A stretch of DNA of 64,000 nucleotides from Mucilaginibacter sp. (lineage in GTDB: Bacteria; Bacteroidota; Bacteroidia; Sphingobacteriales; Sphingobacteriaceae): NCBI RefSeq assembly GCF_028288225.1, contig NZ_JAQBOC010000076.1:62001-126000 (forward strand), written 5' to 3'. Positions within the stretch are counted from its first letter, which is position 1. Each line of letters opens with the position of its first letter. The notes below the pieces were generated by a model that saw nothing but the letters and a program-made list of their open reading frames with translations, was not told where the DNA came from and searched no databases. Position numbers and translations under genes: made by a program. Below, in pieces: positions 1 to 8,660 of this stretch.

Positions 1-70
1 CGTACTTTTTATCGTTAATGATCACGCCGGTCTTTTCTTTTCCGGCTTCGCCAAATCTTATCAGCTTCAT
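1..70 (-). CDS. Fumarylacetoacetate hydrolase-family protein, N-terminal fragment (cut by window edge)
   Basis: Only the first 23 or so codons are inside the window, read on the minus strand from the ATG at 68-70. They translate to a start of the type MKLIRFGEAGKEK followed by GVIIND, which is the usual opening of FAH-superfamily hydrolases of the ureidoglycolate lyase / 2,4-diketo-3-deoxy-sugar-acid hydrolase group. The gene starts 7 nt after the stop of the fucosidase gene, so it is almost certainly in the same operon. In oxidative L-fucose pathways an FAH protein splits 2,4-diketo-3-deoxy-L-fuconate into pyruvate and lactate; that role is inferred from the operon. The rest of the protein cannot be seen. 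Confidence 0.7.
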   Translation of the reverse strand, partial: MKLIRFGEAGKEKTGVIINDKKY

Positions 71-77
71 ATTATTA

Positions 78-1373
78 TTAGTTGGTAGTTAGTTGTATAA
101 TAGTGTCATCAGGATCTGCCTTAAGGCTGCTGGTGTAAACAAAAACACCTTCGGGCACCTGTTTGTATTTTACGCTGCTGCCATCGCTCATGAGGGCAAC
201 TTTGGTTATTTTTCCTTTTACTTCGGGCAAAAATATGTAAGTCTGCGGCAGCTCAAATACATGTGCATATAATGTCTTGTTTTTAGCGGTAATTACACCC
301 CATTGCTGAGGAGCTATAATATTACCCCTGGTACCATAAATGCTTTCGCCATTTTTTTGCATCCAGCTACCAACCAGGGCAAGCGTATCTGCAAATTCAG
401 GTTGAATTTTTCCGTTTGGCATGGGGCCAATGTTGAGTAAAAAATTAGCATCGCGCCCGGCTGCATTTACAAGATAATGAATGATCTGCTTTACCGATTT
501 ATAGCTCCGGTCGGTTATATTAAAACCCCAGCTGTTATTAATGGTTTCGCAGGTTTCTAAAGGCAGCTTGCCAATTTTCGATTCGCCGCTAAAGCCGGTA
601 GTGTTACCACCCGGCAGGTCTTTCTCAAACATCTGGAAATCTTCGCCATCAATAGGTGCAAGGTGATGGTTATTGCCTATCAGTATAGCAGGATTAAGTT
701 TATGGATCAACCCATAGATCTCGTCAAAATGCCAGTCAACCGAGCGGCGCTCCCATTGCCCGTCAAACCAGATCCCTTTTACGCCGGGGTATTTGGTGAT
801 CAACTCGGTAAGCTGGTCTTTCATAAATTTTATATAGCTGTCCCAATCGCCCTTTACAGGCTTGCCGTTAACAATAGGGCTGCCAAATGCGTAATCAGGT
901 CTGCCCCAATCCAGCAACGAATAATAAAAATGCAGCTCAATTCCTTCCTTCTGGCATTCCTGTGCAAGTTCCATCAAGGGGTCTCTATGGTAAGGTGTTG
1001 CATCAACAATGTTATAGGGTGATGCTTTGGTGCCAAACATGCTGAAACCATCATGATGACGTGAAGTGATGGTGATGTATTTCATGCCCGCCCGTTTAGC
1101 AAAAGCTACCCATTCTTTGGCATTAAAGCCTTGCGGATTAAAAAAGTCAGCGAGGCGTTTGTAGTTATTGTAGGGGATGTTTTTCTCGTGCATTACCCAT
1201 TCGCCTGCTCCTAATTCACTGTAAATGCCCCAATGGATGAACAGCCCGAATTTGAGATCCTGGAATTTTTCGCGCGATACCAGGTTATCGGCTGTTGGCG
1301 TGTACTTTGCAGTTTGAGCATTGGCGCTACAACAGTACAAAAACAATAGAAGCAGGGTGAGTTTTTTTATCAT
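78..1373 (-). CDS. Secreted alpha-L-fucosidase (GH29)
   Basis: A 431-residue GH29 alpha-L-fucosidase that removes L-fucose from glycans, probably in the periplasm or at the surface. The open frame runs 27 codons further upstream, but the ATG at 1371-1373 is chosen because it is followed directly by a signal peptide (MIKKLTLLLLFLYCC, then SANAQ). GH29 landmarks are FGLFIHWG near residue 43, SRHHDGF near 104-110, FYYSLLDW near 149-156 and the nucleophile Asp204 in KGIWFDGQW. It starts 5 nt after the SDR stop, so the two genes are co-transcribed. It resembles the second fucosidase at 4128-5486 only in the core; both are close to the usual length for the family. Confidence 0.93.
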   Translation of the reverse strand: MIKKLTLLLLFLYCCSANAQTAKYTPTADNLVSREKFQDLKFGLFIHWGIYSELGAGEWVMHEKNIPYNNYKRLADFFNPQGFNAKEWVAFAKRAGMKYITITSRHHDGFSMFGTKASPYNIVDATPYHRDPLMELAQECQKEGIELHFYYSLLDWGRPDYAFGSPIVNGKPVKGDWDSYIKFMKDQLTELITKYPGVKGIWFDGQWERRSVDWHFDEIYGLIHKLNPAILIGNNHHLAPIDGEDFQMFEKDLPGGNTTGFSGESKIGKLPLETCETINNSWGFNITDRSYKSVKQIIHYLVNAAGRDANFLLNIGPMPNGKIQPEFADTLALVGSWMQKNGESIYGTRGNIIAPQQWGVITAKNKTLYAHVFELPQTYIFLPEVKGKITKVALMSDGSSVKYKQVPEGVFVYTSSLKADPDDTIIQLTTN

Positions 1374-1378
1374 GTGAT

Positions 1379-2143
1379 TTAGTTGTTTAGCGTAATAAAC
1401 CCACCGTCGATAGGATAATCGGTGCCGGTTATAAAACCAGCTTCGTCCGAGCACAGGTACAGCGCCAGCGCAGCAATTTCTTCAGGCTGACCCATGCGGC
1501 CAATTGGCTGCGATTTTGAAAGCTTTTCAAAGATCTCAGCTTCCTGTCCCGCATAATTTTTAGCGATAAACCCATCTACAAATGGCGTATGCACTCTTGC
1601 AGGCGAGATGCTGTTACAGCGGATGTTATCAACCATATAATCACGCGCTACTGATAAGGTCATGGCGTGGATGGCGCCTTTACTGGTTGAGTAGGCAAAC
1701 CTGTCGGTTATACCTACATGAGCGGCTACAGATGATGTGTTCAATATTATACCGCCATTATTGGCTTTCATTAATGGTAAAGCAGCAAACAAGCAATTAT
1801 ACACGCCTTTTACGTTCACATTATAGATCCTGTCGAAATCAGCTTCACTGGTATTATCGGCTTTACCGATGTGGGCAATACCTGCATTGTTTATTAGTAT
1901 ATCAATTTTTCCTATCGAGTTAAAAATATCCATAACCTGCTGCTGATTGCTTACATCGCATTTATGAACAAAGGCATAGCCGCCTGCAGCTTTAATTTCG
2001 GTAACAGTATCACTCGCTGCGTCTTCATTTAGTTCGATGATGTGCACGATTGCTCCCTGTTTTGCAAACATAATGGACATTGCTTTGCCTATGCCGCTGC
2101 CACCGCCTGTTATTATTACTTGTTTGTTGGTTAGTTTAAACAT
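1379..2143 (-). CDS. SDR oxidoreductase, probable 2-keto-3-deoxy-L-fuconate 4-dehydrogenase
   Basis: A 254-residue classical short-chain dehydrogenase. Visible motifs are the Rossmann glycine motif TGGGSGIG (12-19), NNAG (85-88), catalytic Ser138, and YxxxK with Tyr151 and Lys155. The segment NSISPARVHTPFVDGF (177-192) resembles the substrate loop I remember from 2-keto-3-deoxy-L-fuconate dehydrogenases. The gene sits between two fucosidases and a sugar-acid dehydratase and ahead of an FAH hydrolase, which fits oxidation of 2-keto-3-deoxy-L-fuconate to the 2,4-diketo acid with NAD+. The SDR family call is certain. The exact substrate is inferred; L-rhamnonate-type or L-fucose dehydrogenase activity is the alternative. 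Confidence 0.88.
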   Translation of the reverse strand: MFKLTNKQVIITGGGSGIGKAMSIMFAKQGAIVHIIELNEDAASDTVTEIKAAGGYAFVHKCDVSNQQQVMDIFNSIGKIDILINNAGIAHIGKADNTSEADFDRIYNVNVKGVYNCLFAALPLMKANNGGIILNTSSVAAHVGITDRFAYSTSKGAIHAMTLSVARDYMVDNIRCNSISPARVHTPFVDGFIAKNYAGQEAEIFEKLSKSQPIGRMGQPEEIAALALYLCSDEAGFITGTDYPIDGGFITLNN

Positions 2144-2452
2144 TTGTGTTCCTATTTAGCTCCCTCTAAATCTCCCCCAATTGGGGAGACTGTTATTTTT
2201 GTTAATCCAAAAGCATTTCTCACGCCTTTACATCTGAGCATTAGCGTTAATATCGCTCGCATATTTACTCACCCGGTCATTGCTTCGCTCGACCTGCCCT
2301 CTCTTCCGCAAGCGGTAAAGAGGGCCGAAGAATTTCTATTTTTTCTTTTCCCCACCTCTTTTCGCCGCAGGCGAAGAAAGGTCGACCATTCGCTGGCTAG
2401 CGGAGTCGTCGGGTGAGTCAACTCTGCGCCAAGCTTTTACGTTTCTGTAATT
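2144..2452. repeat. 309-bp gap inside the fucose operon, filled with palindromic repeats
   Basis: No gene is supported here. The gap holds several hairpins: a palindrome around CCAATTGG flanked by C and G runs (2171-2190), CCCTCT-CCGC / GCGG-AGAGGG around 2299-2322, and TTCGCC-GCA-GGCGAA around 2359-2373. The block 2265-2425 is bounded by ACTCACCC and GGGTGAGT. A 32-bp part (2270-2301) recurs with 4 mismatches at 14761-14792, including 20 identical bases (2282-2301 and 14773-14792). It lies between the UxaA and SDR genes and could modulate or end part of the transcript. Confidence 0.6.
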
Positions 2453-4114
2453 TTACAACGAGATCCCCCGCTTCCAGGGGATCCAGTCATCCTGCCCTAA
2501 TCTTACAGATGCGGGCTCAGTCTCGCCGCTGGCAACCTGGATCACATAATCCAGGATCCGCTCACCGGCTTGCTGGATGGTTTCATCGCCTTCTATAATT
2601 GTTCCGCAGTTAATGTCGATAATATCGGGCATTTTTAATGCGGTAGCCGTGTTTGTTGATAGTTTAACAACCGGGGTAACCGGGTTGCCGGTCGGCGTAC
2701 CAAGGCCGGTGGTAAACAATACAATAGTTGCACCTGCGCCTACTTCGGCAGTGGTGCTTTCCACATCGCTGCCGGGGGTACATAAAAGATTAAGGCCCGG
2801 TTTGGATACCTTAGCCGGATAATCAAGCACATCAGCAACCGGCGATGTTCCGCCCTTTTTTGCCGCCCCTGCCGATTTTATGGCATCTGTTATTAACCCA
2901 TCCCTAATATTGCCAGGCGAAGGGTTGGCATAAAAGCCAGATCCATCTGCCTCCGCGCGTTTATTATAAGTGGTCATCAGCTGCATAAAGTAATTGGCTT
3001 TGTCTTCATCCACACAACGGTCGCTTAGCTCCTGTTCTACACCGCAAAGCTCCGGGAATTCGGATAATATTACCGACCCGCCCATAGTTACCAGCAGATC
3101 GCTTACATAGCCCAATGCAGGGTTTGCAGAGATCCCCGAAAACCCGTCAGAGCCACCACACTCCAACCCGATACATAGTTTTGACAACGGTGCTGGTGTG
3201 CGTTCTGTTTGATTAGCCTGCATTAACCCTGCAAAGGTCTGTTTAAGGGCCTGCTTTAACAGATCGCTTTCAGTGCCTACTTTTTGCTGTTCCAATATCA
3301 CTAAAGGTTTACTGAAATTGGCATCGCGTACCTTTATTTCCTGTTGCAAAATGCTTACCTGCGCATTTTGGCAGCCAAGGCTCAATATGGTTGCACCTGC
3401 TACATTTGGGTGCGTAATGTAACCAGCTATTATTCCGCACAAAGTTTGTGCGTCACTGCGGGTACAGCCACAACCCATTTCGTGGGTGAGGAATTTGATA
3501 CCGTCAATATTTTTAAAAAAACGGTTTGATTTTGCTTTGTCTGCCGTAACCTGGATATCTGCATTCAGGATCTCTTCAACCGACTTACCCGCCTGGTAAA
3601 GGCTGATCAGCTGGTCGACATCACCCTCATAGCTTTTCGCTTTTTTGTAGCCAAGCTTATCAACCAGCGCTTCTTTCAACACATCAATATTGCGATTCTC
3701 GCAAAATACCAGAGGCACAACAATCCAGTAATTGCCGGTACCAACCGAGCCATCTGCACGGTGGTAACCGTTAAACGTTTTACCTGTGTACTTGCTGATA
3801 TCCGGCTGATGCCAGTCGAGCTTGCGTTTGCCAAGGTGAAACTCGCCCGATGCATGGTGAACAGTTTGTGTGCTGATCGGCCCGCCTTGCGGAATAGGCT
3901 GCATTGCCTTGCCCACTAGTACCCCGTACATAAAGATCTCATCTTCGGGCTGCAGTGCGTTTATGCTGAATTTATGCTTTGCATCAACCTTTTCAGTTAA
4001 CTTAAAGGTTTGGCCCTCAAAGTTTATTTCTGTGCCCTGCGCCAGGTTTTGCAAAGCCACCAATACATTATCTTTTGGGTGGATGCGGATATAGCTATGT
4101 TTTTGTGTCGACAT
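2453..4114 (-). CDS. UxaA-family sugar-acid dehydratase, probable L-fuconate dehydratase
   Basis: A 553-residue protein of the altronate dehydratase (UxaA) family. It has an N-terminal SAF-like domain (about 10-90) and the large C-terminal UxaA domain with the motifs EMGCGCTRSD, LSLGCQNAQ, GLECGGSDGFSG and CTPGSDVES. The family removes water from sugar acids using a metal. Altronate is the textbook substrate, but members acting on L-fuconate or D-arabinonate have been characterised. Its position 13 nt downstream of a fucosidase gene, in an operon with a fucose-type mutarotase, SDR and FAH hydrolase, favours L-fuconate as substrate. No uronate isomerase or altronate oxidoreductase gene is nearby. 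The family call is strong; the substrate is inferred. Confidence 0.88.
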   Translation of the reverse strand: MSTQKHSYIRIHPKDNVLVALQNLAQGTEINFEGQTFKLTEKVDAKHKFSINALQPEDEIFMYGVLVGKAMQPIPQGGPISTQTVHHASGEFHLGKRKLDWHQPDISKYTGKTFNGYHRADGSVGTGNYWIVVPLVFCENRNIDVLKEALVDKLGYKKAKSYEGDVDQLISLYQAGKSVEEILNADIQVTADKAKSNRFFKNIDGIKFLTHEMGCGCTRSDAQTLCGIIAGYITHPNVAGATILSLGCQNAQVSILQQEIKVRDANFSKPLVILEQQKVGTESDLLKQALKQTFAGLMQANQTERTPAPLSKLCIGLECGGSDGFSGISANPALGYVSDLLVTMGGSVILSEFPELCGVEQELSDRCVDEDKANYFMQLMTTYNKRAEADGSGFYANPSPGNIRDGLITDAIKSAGAAKKGGTSPVADVLDYPAKVSKPGLNLLCTPGSDVESTTAEVGAGATIVLFTTGLGTPTGNPVTPVVKLSTNTATALKMPDIIDINCGTIIEGDETIQQAGERILDYVIQVASGETEPASVRLGQDDWIPWKRGISL

Positions 4115-4127
4115 TTTCTTTAATTCA

Positions 4128-5486
4128 TTATTGAAGTGTTAGCTCAACTACCGGGATCTCAAAATCAGGCTTTTTAGCCGGAAGCGTTAACACCAGATCA
4201 TCCGGGTTTGTGGCCGATGGCTTGTATAACAGCTCCGAAGCATCATTTAAAAACGCCGCATATTTTATTTTGCCCGCGTAACCCGGCAAAGTTACTGTGC
4301 CGCCCGCCGGATAATTATACAAATGTACATACAGGCGTCTAGTTTTGGCATTATAAGTTAACTTATCATTTTCAGGGATCTTATAACTATCCGGAGCATA
4401 GGTACAATTGTAAATAGCGCGGTTGTTGGCATGCATCCAGGTGGCAAGGCTATCCAAAGCTTTGGTTGCCCGGTAATCAAACTCGCCGCGGGCGGTGGGG
4501 CCAACATTTAATATCAGGTTGCCGCCATTGCTAACCGAGGTTATCAGCAGATCGAGCAGCTGACGGTGCGTTTTCCAGGTATTTTCATCGCGGTAATAAC
4601 CCCATGAGCCTGAAAATGTCTGGCAGGTTTCCCAGGTTTTGCCCCTGTATTTTGCCAGCTCGGCGGTGCTCACCTGTTCTGGAGTTTCAAAATCAGCGCC
4701 GTCTTTGTATTCTTCCAGGTTAAGGCGGTTATCAACAATAATGCCCGGCTGCAGTTTCCGGATCAGCTTTAATAATTCAACCGATCCCCAGTCATCTTTG
4801 CCCTTGCCATGCCCGTTTTTCTGCGGGAATGAAAAATCGAGCCATAAAATATCAATTTTGCCGTAGTTGGTCAGCAGCTCGGTGATCTGATTGCGGATAT
4901 ACTGGCGGTATTTGGCCATATCGCGGCCCTTGTTCAGCTGTGTGTAAGAAGCATCGCTTTTATCGAGCGGCGACTGCGGGTGATGCTCATCAATGGTATA
5001 ATCCGGGTGGTGCCAGTCGAGCAGGGAATAGTAAAAGCCGACTTTCAGGCCTTCGGCGCGGTAAGCGTTCACATACTCGCGCACCAAGTCGCGTTTAGCG
5101 GCGGTGTTGGGAGCTTTATAATCCGTGTATTTGGAGTCGAACAGGCAAAAACCTTCGTGGTGCTTGGTGGTAAGCACGGCATATTTCATCCCGGCAGCTT
5201 TGGCGGCTTTTGCCCATTTTTTAGGATCGAAGTAATCGGGGTTAAACTGGTCGAAATACTTTTGATAACCTGCATTGTCAATCTTCTCATTATGCTTTAC
5301 CCACTCGTGCCGGGCAGCGCCGGAGTACAAACCCCAGTGAATGAACATGCCGAAACGGCCATCCGTCCACCATTCCATTCGTTTTTGCTTTTGGGCATCT
5401 GTTTCGTTACCGATCTGTTTTTGTGCGAAAACAGGTGAGCCGCCTAATAAGGCCAGCAAGAGGAGTAGTTTTAGTTTCTTAAGCAT
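4128..5486 (-). CDS. Secreted alpha-L-fucosidase (GH29), second copy
   Basis: A 452-residue GH29 fucosidase with a signal peptide (residues 1-22, ending VFAQ). Landmarks are FGMFIHWGLYSG near 45-56, TKHHEGF near 107-113, FYYSLLDWHHPDY near 151-163 and the probable nucleophile Asp217 in DILWLDFSF. It is shorter in the C-terminal beta-sandwich than multi-domain fucosidases. It is the second gene of the fucose operon, after the mutarotase and 13 nt before the dehydratase gene. Two divergent fucosidases in one operon suggest different linkages are handled; which ones cannot be told from sequence alone. Confidence 0.93.
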   Translation of the reverse strand: MLKKLKLLLLLALLGGSPVFAQKQIGNETDAQKQKRMEWWTDGRFGMFIHWGLYSGAARHEWVKHNEKIDNAGYQKYFDQFNPDYFDPKKWAKAAKAAGMKYAVLTTKHHEGFCLFDSKYTDYKAPNTAAKRDLVREYVNAYRAEGLKVGFYYSLLDWHHPDYTIDEHHPQSPLDKSDASYTQLNKGRDMAKYRQYIRNQITELLTNYGKIDILWLDFSFPQKNGHGKGKDDWGSVELLKLIRKLQPGIIVDNRLNLEEYKDGADFETPEQVSTAELAKYRGKTWETCQTFSGSWGYYRDENTWKTHRQLLDLLITSVSNGGNLILNVGPTARGEFDYRATKALDSLATWMHANNRAIYNCTYAPDSYKIPENDKLTYNAKTRRLYVHLYNYPAGGTVTLPGYAGKIKYAAFLNDASELLYKPSATNPDDLVLTLPAKKPDFEIPVVELTLQ

Positions 5487-5520
5487 AGGTTTATTGTATA
5501 GTTGGTTAGTGGATTCAAGA

Positions 5521-5602
5521 AGTCAGGAATCAGGAGTCAAGATAGAAAATGTAAGTCGGTTTAATTTTAATATCTTGATTCTTAATTCTTGATTTCCTGA
5601 CT
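5521..5602. repeat. Word-repeat hairpin between mutarotase and fucosidase genes
   Basis: An imperfect inverted repeat. Its ends are AGTCAGGAA (5521-5529) and TTCCTGACT (5594-5602), and both arms are made of repeated variants of TCAGGA / TCAAGA and TCTTGATT. It starts 8 nt after the mutarotase stop codon on the minus strand. It could act as an attenuator inside the operon. The same design occurs at 25758, 36930 and 40268 with different words. Confidence 0.6.
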
Positions 5603-5609
5603 CTCTTCT

Positions 5610-5939
5610 CTACAGTTCAAAAATCTTATTCATCAGCACCCACTTCTCCCCTTTGGCTGTATTTTTTAGCGGTTGCTGGTATTTCCACATTAAGTTTTCC
5701 CACTCCTGCACTTTAGCGTTGCCGGCATCCATTTCGCCCTTGCGCTCAAAGCTGAAGCTCTCGTTAACCTCCATGATCATAAACAGGCGCGTATCATAGC
5801 GGTAGATCTCCATACCCACAATCCCCGAATTTAAAATACTTTCCCTTATCTCCGGCCAGATCTGCTGGTGATACTTTTCGTACTCAGCAATTAAAGCAGG
5901 GTCGTTTTTTAAATCGAGCGTTAAACAATACTTAGGCAT
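5610..5939 (-). CDS. L-rhamnose / L-fucose mutarotase (RhaM family)
   Basis: A 109-residue member of the RhaM/FucU-like mutarotase family, which interconverts alpha and beta anomers of 6-deoxy-hexoses. Seen are the N-terminal beta strand (YCLTLDLK), the YEKYHQQIWPEI helix carrying the conserved Tyr and His, a central MEIYRYDTRLFMIMEV strand pair and the C-terminal WENLMWKYQQPL segment followed by GEKWVLMNKIFEL. Length matches the family. It is the first gene of the minus-strand fucose operon, which supports fucose rather than rhamnose as the sugar. It is probably cytoplasmic, as no signal peptide is present. Confidence 0.92.
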   Translation of the reverse strand: MPKYCLTLDLKNDPALIAEYEKYHQQIWPEIRESILNSGIVGMEIYRYDTRLFMIMEVNESFSFERKGEMDAGNAKVQEWENLMWKYQQPLKNTAKGEKWVLMNKIFEL

Positions 5940-6166
5940 GGTACAATTATTTAGGCAATGTACGTGGAATTGTCAATTGTACAATAATAAGTAGAAAAGG
6001 TGAAAGGTAGAAGGTTTTTTGAGAAGAAGTCAGAAAGATGTTTTTGGGGGAGGTTTTTGTAAACATTTATACAACCAGTGCACAATAAAAGCCTACCTGT
6101 TGGATTATACTATTTTCTATGTTAATTTTAAGAATTCATTCTCATTTAACCGTAAGCCTTACCGGC

Positions 6167-7531
6167 ATGAAAATATTAAAAAATCCTCTTTGCTTTATCT
6201 ACGTTTTATTTATTATGGTTTGCTTTTTTATTCCGCTGAGCGGAAACGGGCAAAAAGCTGCAGCAGATAAGCAGACAGGCAGGTGTTTGATTGTTTCGGA
6301 TATTCATTTTAACCCGTTTTATGATACAACTTTGGTTAGCCAGCTAAAAAAGACTCCTTACGACAGGTGGGACGGGATCTTTAAAGGTTCAAAAGTGAAA
6401 TATGATTTTTCAACAATGAGCGGGCACGATTCAAATTATGGTCTTTTAATGTCGGCCATGAAGGGCATGAAAATGCAATTTGACGACAAGCACCCGCCCG
6501 CTTTTATCATATTGGCAGGTGATTTTATCTGGCATGGCTCTGCTGAACCGCCGTCTGTCGCCTCCTTGCCCAGCGGTACAAAAAATCTTTTGAAAACAAA
6601 TGCAATTAAGTTTCTTGCCCAACTATTCAGGGCTAATTTTCCGCATACTCATATTATTCCTTTGTTTGGAAATAATGATACCGATAATGGAAATTACCAT
6701 AAACAAAGCCCTGCTTTCCGCAACAGGTTTGCAGATGCCTGGGAAAAGGGTGGTACAGATACCTATGGCCCATCATTAAGAAGAAATGGATATTATACCT
6801 ATCATCCGGCAAATGCGCGCAATTTAAAATTCATCGTTATTAATAGCAGCCTTGTGGGCTTTAACCCTAACCTGGTAAAACCATTTCCTGACAATGATGC
6901 TAAAGAAATGCTTGCCTGGCTGGGGCGCGAATTACGTAAAGCCGTGAAAAACAGAAATGATGTGTGGATCCTTTCGCATATTCCGCCGGGCAAAAACATC
7001 CATGACAGTAATGAAATGTGGCGTGATGAATATTCAAAAATGTTTGTGGATACTGTTGCGAAGTATGCACGCACTGGCAATAAAACAACCATCAGGACAA
7101 TAATTGCAAGCCATATTCACCGGAATGATTTCAGGGTGATAAATAATGCTGGCGGCCCTGTTGCATACATCCGTACGGTACCGTCTGTAAGCCCGGTTTA
7201 TGGCAACAATCCATCGTTTGAAATAGCTGAGATCGACAAAAAAACGAACAACCTGATTAATGAGAAAACTTATTATTTTGATTTAACCAACAACGCAAAC
7301 AAGTGGAACAACACCTTTGATCTGCAAAAAAAACTTAGCTTGAGCTCAATTAGTCCGTACGGTATAACCAGGTTCATCAATAAATTTAAAACGGACACAA
7401 CAGGCCTCGGTGCATATATTAACTTTTTTAATGTAGGCGCTGCTGTGCCAATAACTGCCGATCCAAAAAATTTAAACCGCAGCAATTATGCTGATTATCT
7501 TAATGCGGATATTTTAAACCCGGGTAATTAG
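6167..7531 (+). CDS. Secreted acid-sphingomyelinase-like metallophosphoesterase
   Basis: A 454-residue calcineurin-like phosphoesterase. I chose the ATG at 6167 over an in-frame ATG 48 nt upstream because it opens a signal peptide (MKILKNPLCF through about residue 29). The metal-binding series is SDIHFNPFYD (Asp45, His47), LAGDF, FGNNDTD, LSHIPPG and ASHIHRND. The HFNPFYD form and overall length resemble acid sphingomyelinase-like phosphodiesterases, which act on phosphodiesters or nucleotides outside the cytoplasm. It is divergent from the fucose operon and stands alone. The fold is certain; the substrate is not known. Confidence 0.85.
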   Translation: MKILKNPLCFIYVLFIMVCFFIPLSGNGQKAAADKQTGRCLIVSDIHFNPFYDTTLVSQLKKTPYDRWDGIFKGSKVKYDFSTMSGHDSNYGLLMSAMKGMKMQFDDKHPPAFIILAGDFIWHGSAEPPSVASLPSGTKNLLKTNAIKFLAQLFRANFPHTHIIPLFGNNDTDNGNYHKQSPAFRNRFADAWEKGGTDTYGPSLRRNGYYTYHPANARNLKFIVINSSLVGFNPNLVKPFPDNDAKEMLAWLGRELRKAVKNRNDVWILSHIPPGKNIHDSNEMWRDEYSKMFVDTVAKYARTGNKTTIRTIIASHIHRNDFRVINNAGGPVAYIRTVPSVSPVYGNNPSFEIAEIDKKTNNLINEKTYYFDLTNNANKWNNTFDLQKKLSLSSISPYGITRFINKFKTDTTGLGAYINFFNVGAAVPITADPKNLNRSNYADYLNADILNPGN

Positions 7532-7782
7532 GCTAAGCCCATCGTTCGCAGGCTGAAGCCAAATGGCAATGAATGAAAAAAATAGCAGACAACATCATTG
7601 CCGTCCCGTTTATGGGGCGGGTAAAGATAAAATAAGAGTTAAGGCCTTTAGCCAAAAACCATCAGGTTAGCGACGATTTGAATTGCACCCTTGATTTCTT
7701 CTTTATAAAAAATATTATTTCATTATATTTAATAAAATATTTACGGCTCATCTATATTAATTAATAGTTATTTAAAGATGGT

Positions 7783-8649
7783 ATGAAAGCTGGTGAAACG
7801 GATCGCCTAAAGTCTACCCGGCAAATCAGTTGGGTATGGATCAGCGGAATTGCATTTCTGTTGTGTATAGCGGCCTCATCGGTGTTAATATTTTTTGGCA
7901 AACAACTGGATGCCCTGGGAATAACGGGCAATATCTATTATATTATTCTTATCCCGCTTGGATTTAGCTCGGCTGCTTTTTTGGCCGGGGCAATGAAATC
8001 ATACGCTTCCTTTAAATCAAATGAAACCTTTCCCTATGGGCAATTAAACTTATCCGGACCTATCGTAATATTTGCCCTGGTTGTTGGGGGAGGCTTTATT
8101 ATGCCAAATCTTAACAAAAAAACGCAATTTGACCTAAAGATGCGCATAATCCGTACGGATAACCCATCAGAACTGCTGAATGAAGGCACGGTTATTTTAT
8201 ACGTCGGGAAAAACCCCATCAACGTTAAGATCCACGATGGCGAAGTAACTTTCCATGACATCCCCGCAGCTTTTAATAATAAAAAGGTTAAGGTAAAGCC
8301 TATCATTACAAGCTATCAATTGGCTGGCCCTGATTCGGTGCTGATCTCAAAAAATGAAGATTATGTTGATATTAATATCGCCAGGACAAAACAATCATTA
8401 AACACTCAACTGAGAGGATCAATTACTAATGAAAAAAACGCGCCGGTTAAGCATGCCTTTTTAAATTTCGGAAGCGGACTGGCAACTTGTTATACCAATG
8501 ATAATGGCGATTTTGTTTTAAATGTGCCATTGCCGCCCGGAGAACAAGTGCCCCTGAAAGTACTGGTTAACGGGACCATATTATTTAATGAAGGAGTAAC
8601 CATTTCGGCAAGCACGCCCATTAACTTAAAGTTATCATTAAAACCTTAA
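7783..8649 (+). CDS. Membrane protein with three TM helices and a C-terminal Ig-like domain, unknown function
   Basis: A 288-residue protein I do not recognise. The N-terminal third holds three likely membrane helices (about 18-38, 50-70, 88-108). The rest is a soluble beta-rich region with a carboxypeptidase-regulatory-like sandwich at about 205-288 (LRGSITNEKNAPVKHAFL, then YTNDNGDFVLNVPL). It ends 11 nt before the next gene, which also carries a regulatory-like Ig domain, so the two are probably one operon. An envelope-anchored protein facing the periplasm is the simplest reading. Confidence 0.7.
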   Translation: MKAGETDRLKSTRQISWVWISGIAFLLCIAASSVLIFFGKQLDALGITGNIYYIILIPLGFSSAAFLAGAMKSYASFKSNETFPYGQLNLSGPIVIFALVVGGGFIMPNLNKKTQFDLKMRIIRTDNPSELLNEGTVILYVGKNPINVKIHDGEVTFHDIPAAFNNKKVKVKPIITSYQLAGPDSVLISKNEDYVDINIARTKQSLNTQLRGSITNEKNAPVKHAFLNFGSGLATCYTNDNGDFVLNVPLPPGEQVPLKVLVNGTILFNEGVTISASTPINLKLSLKP

Positions 8650-8660
8650 TTGAATTTATA

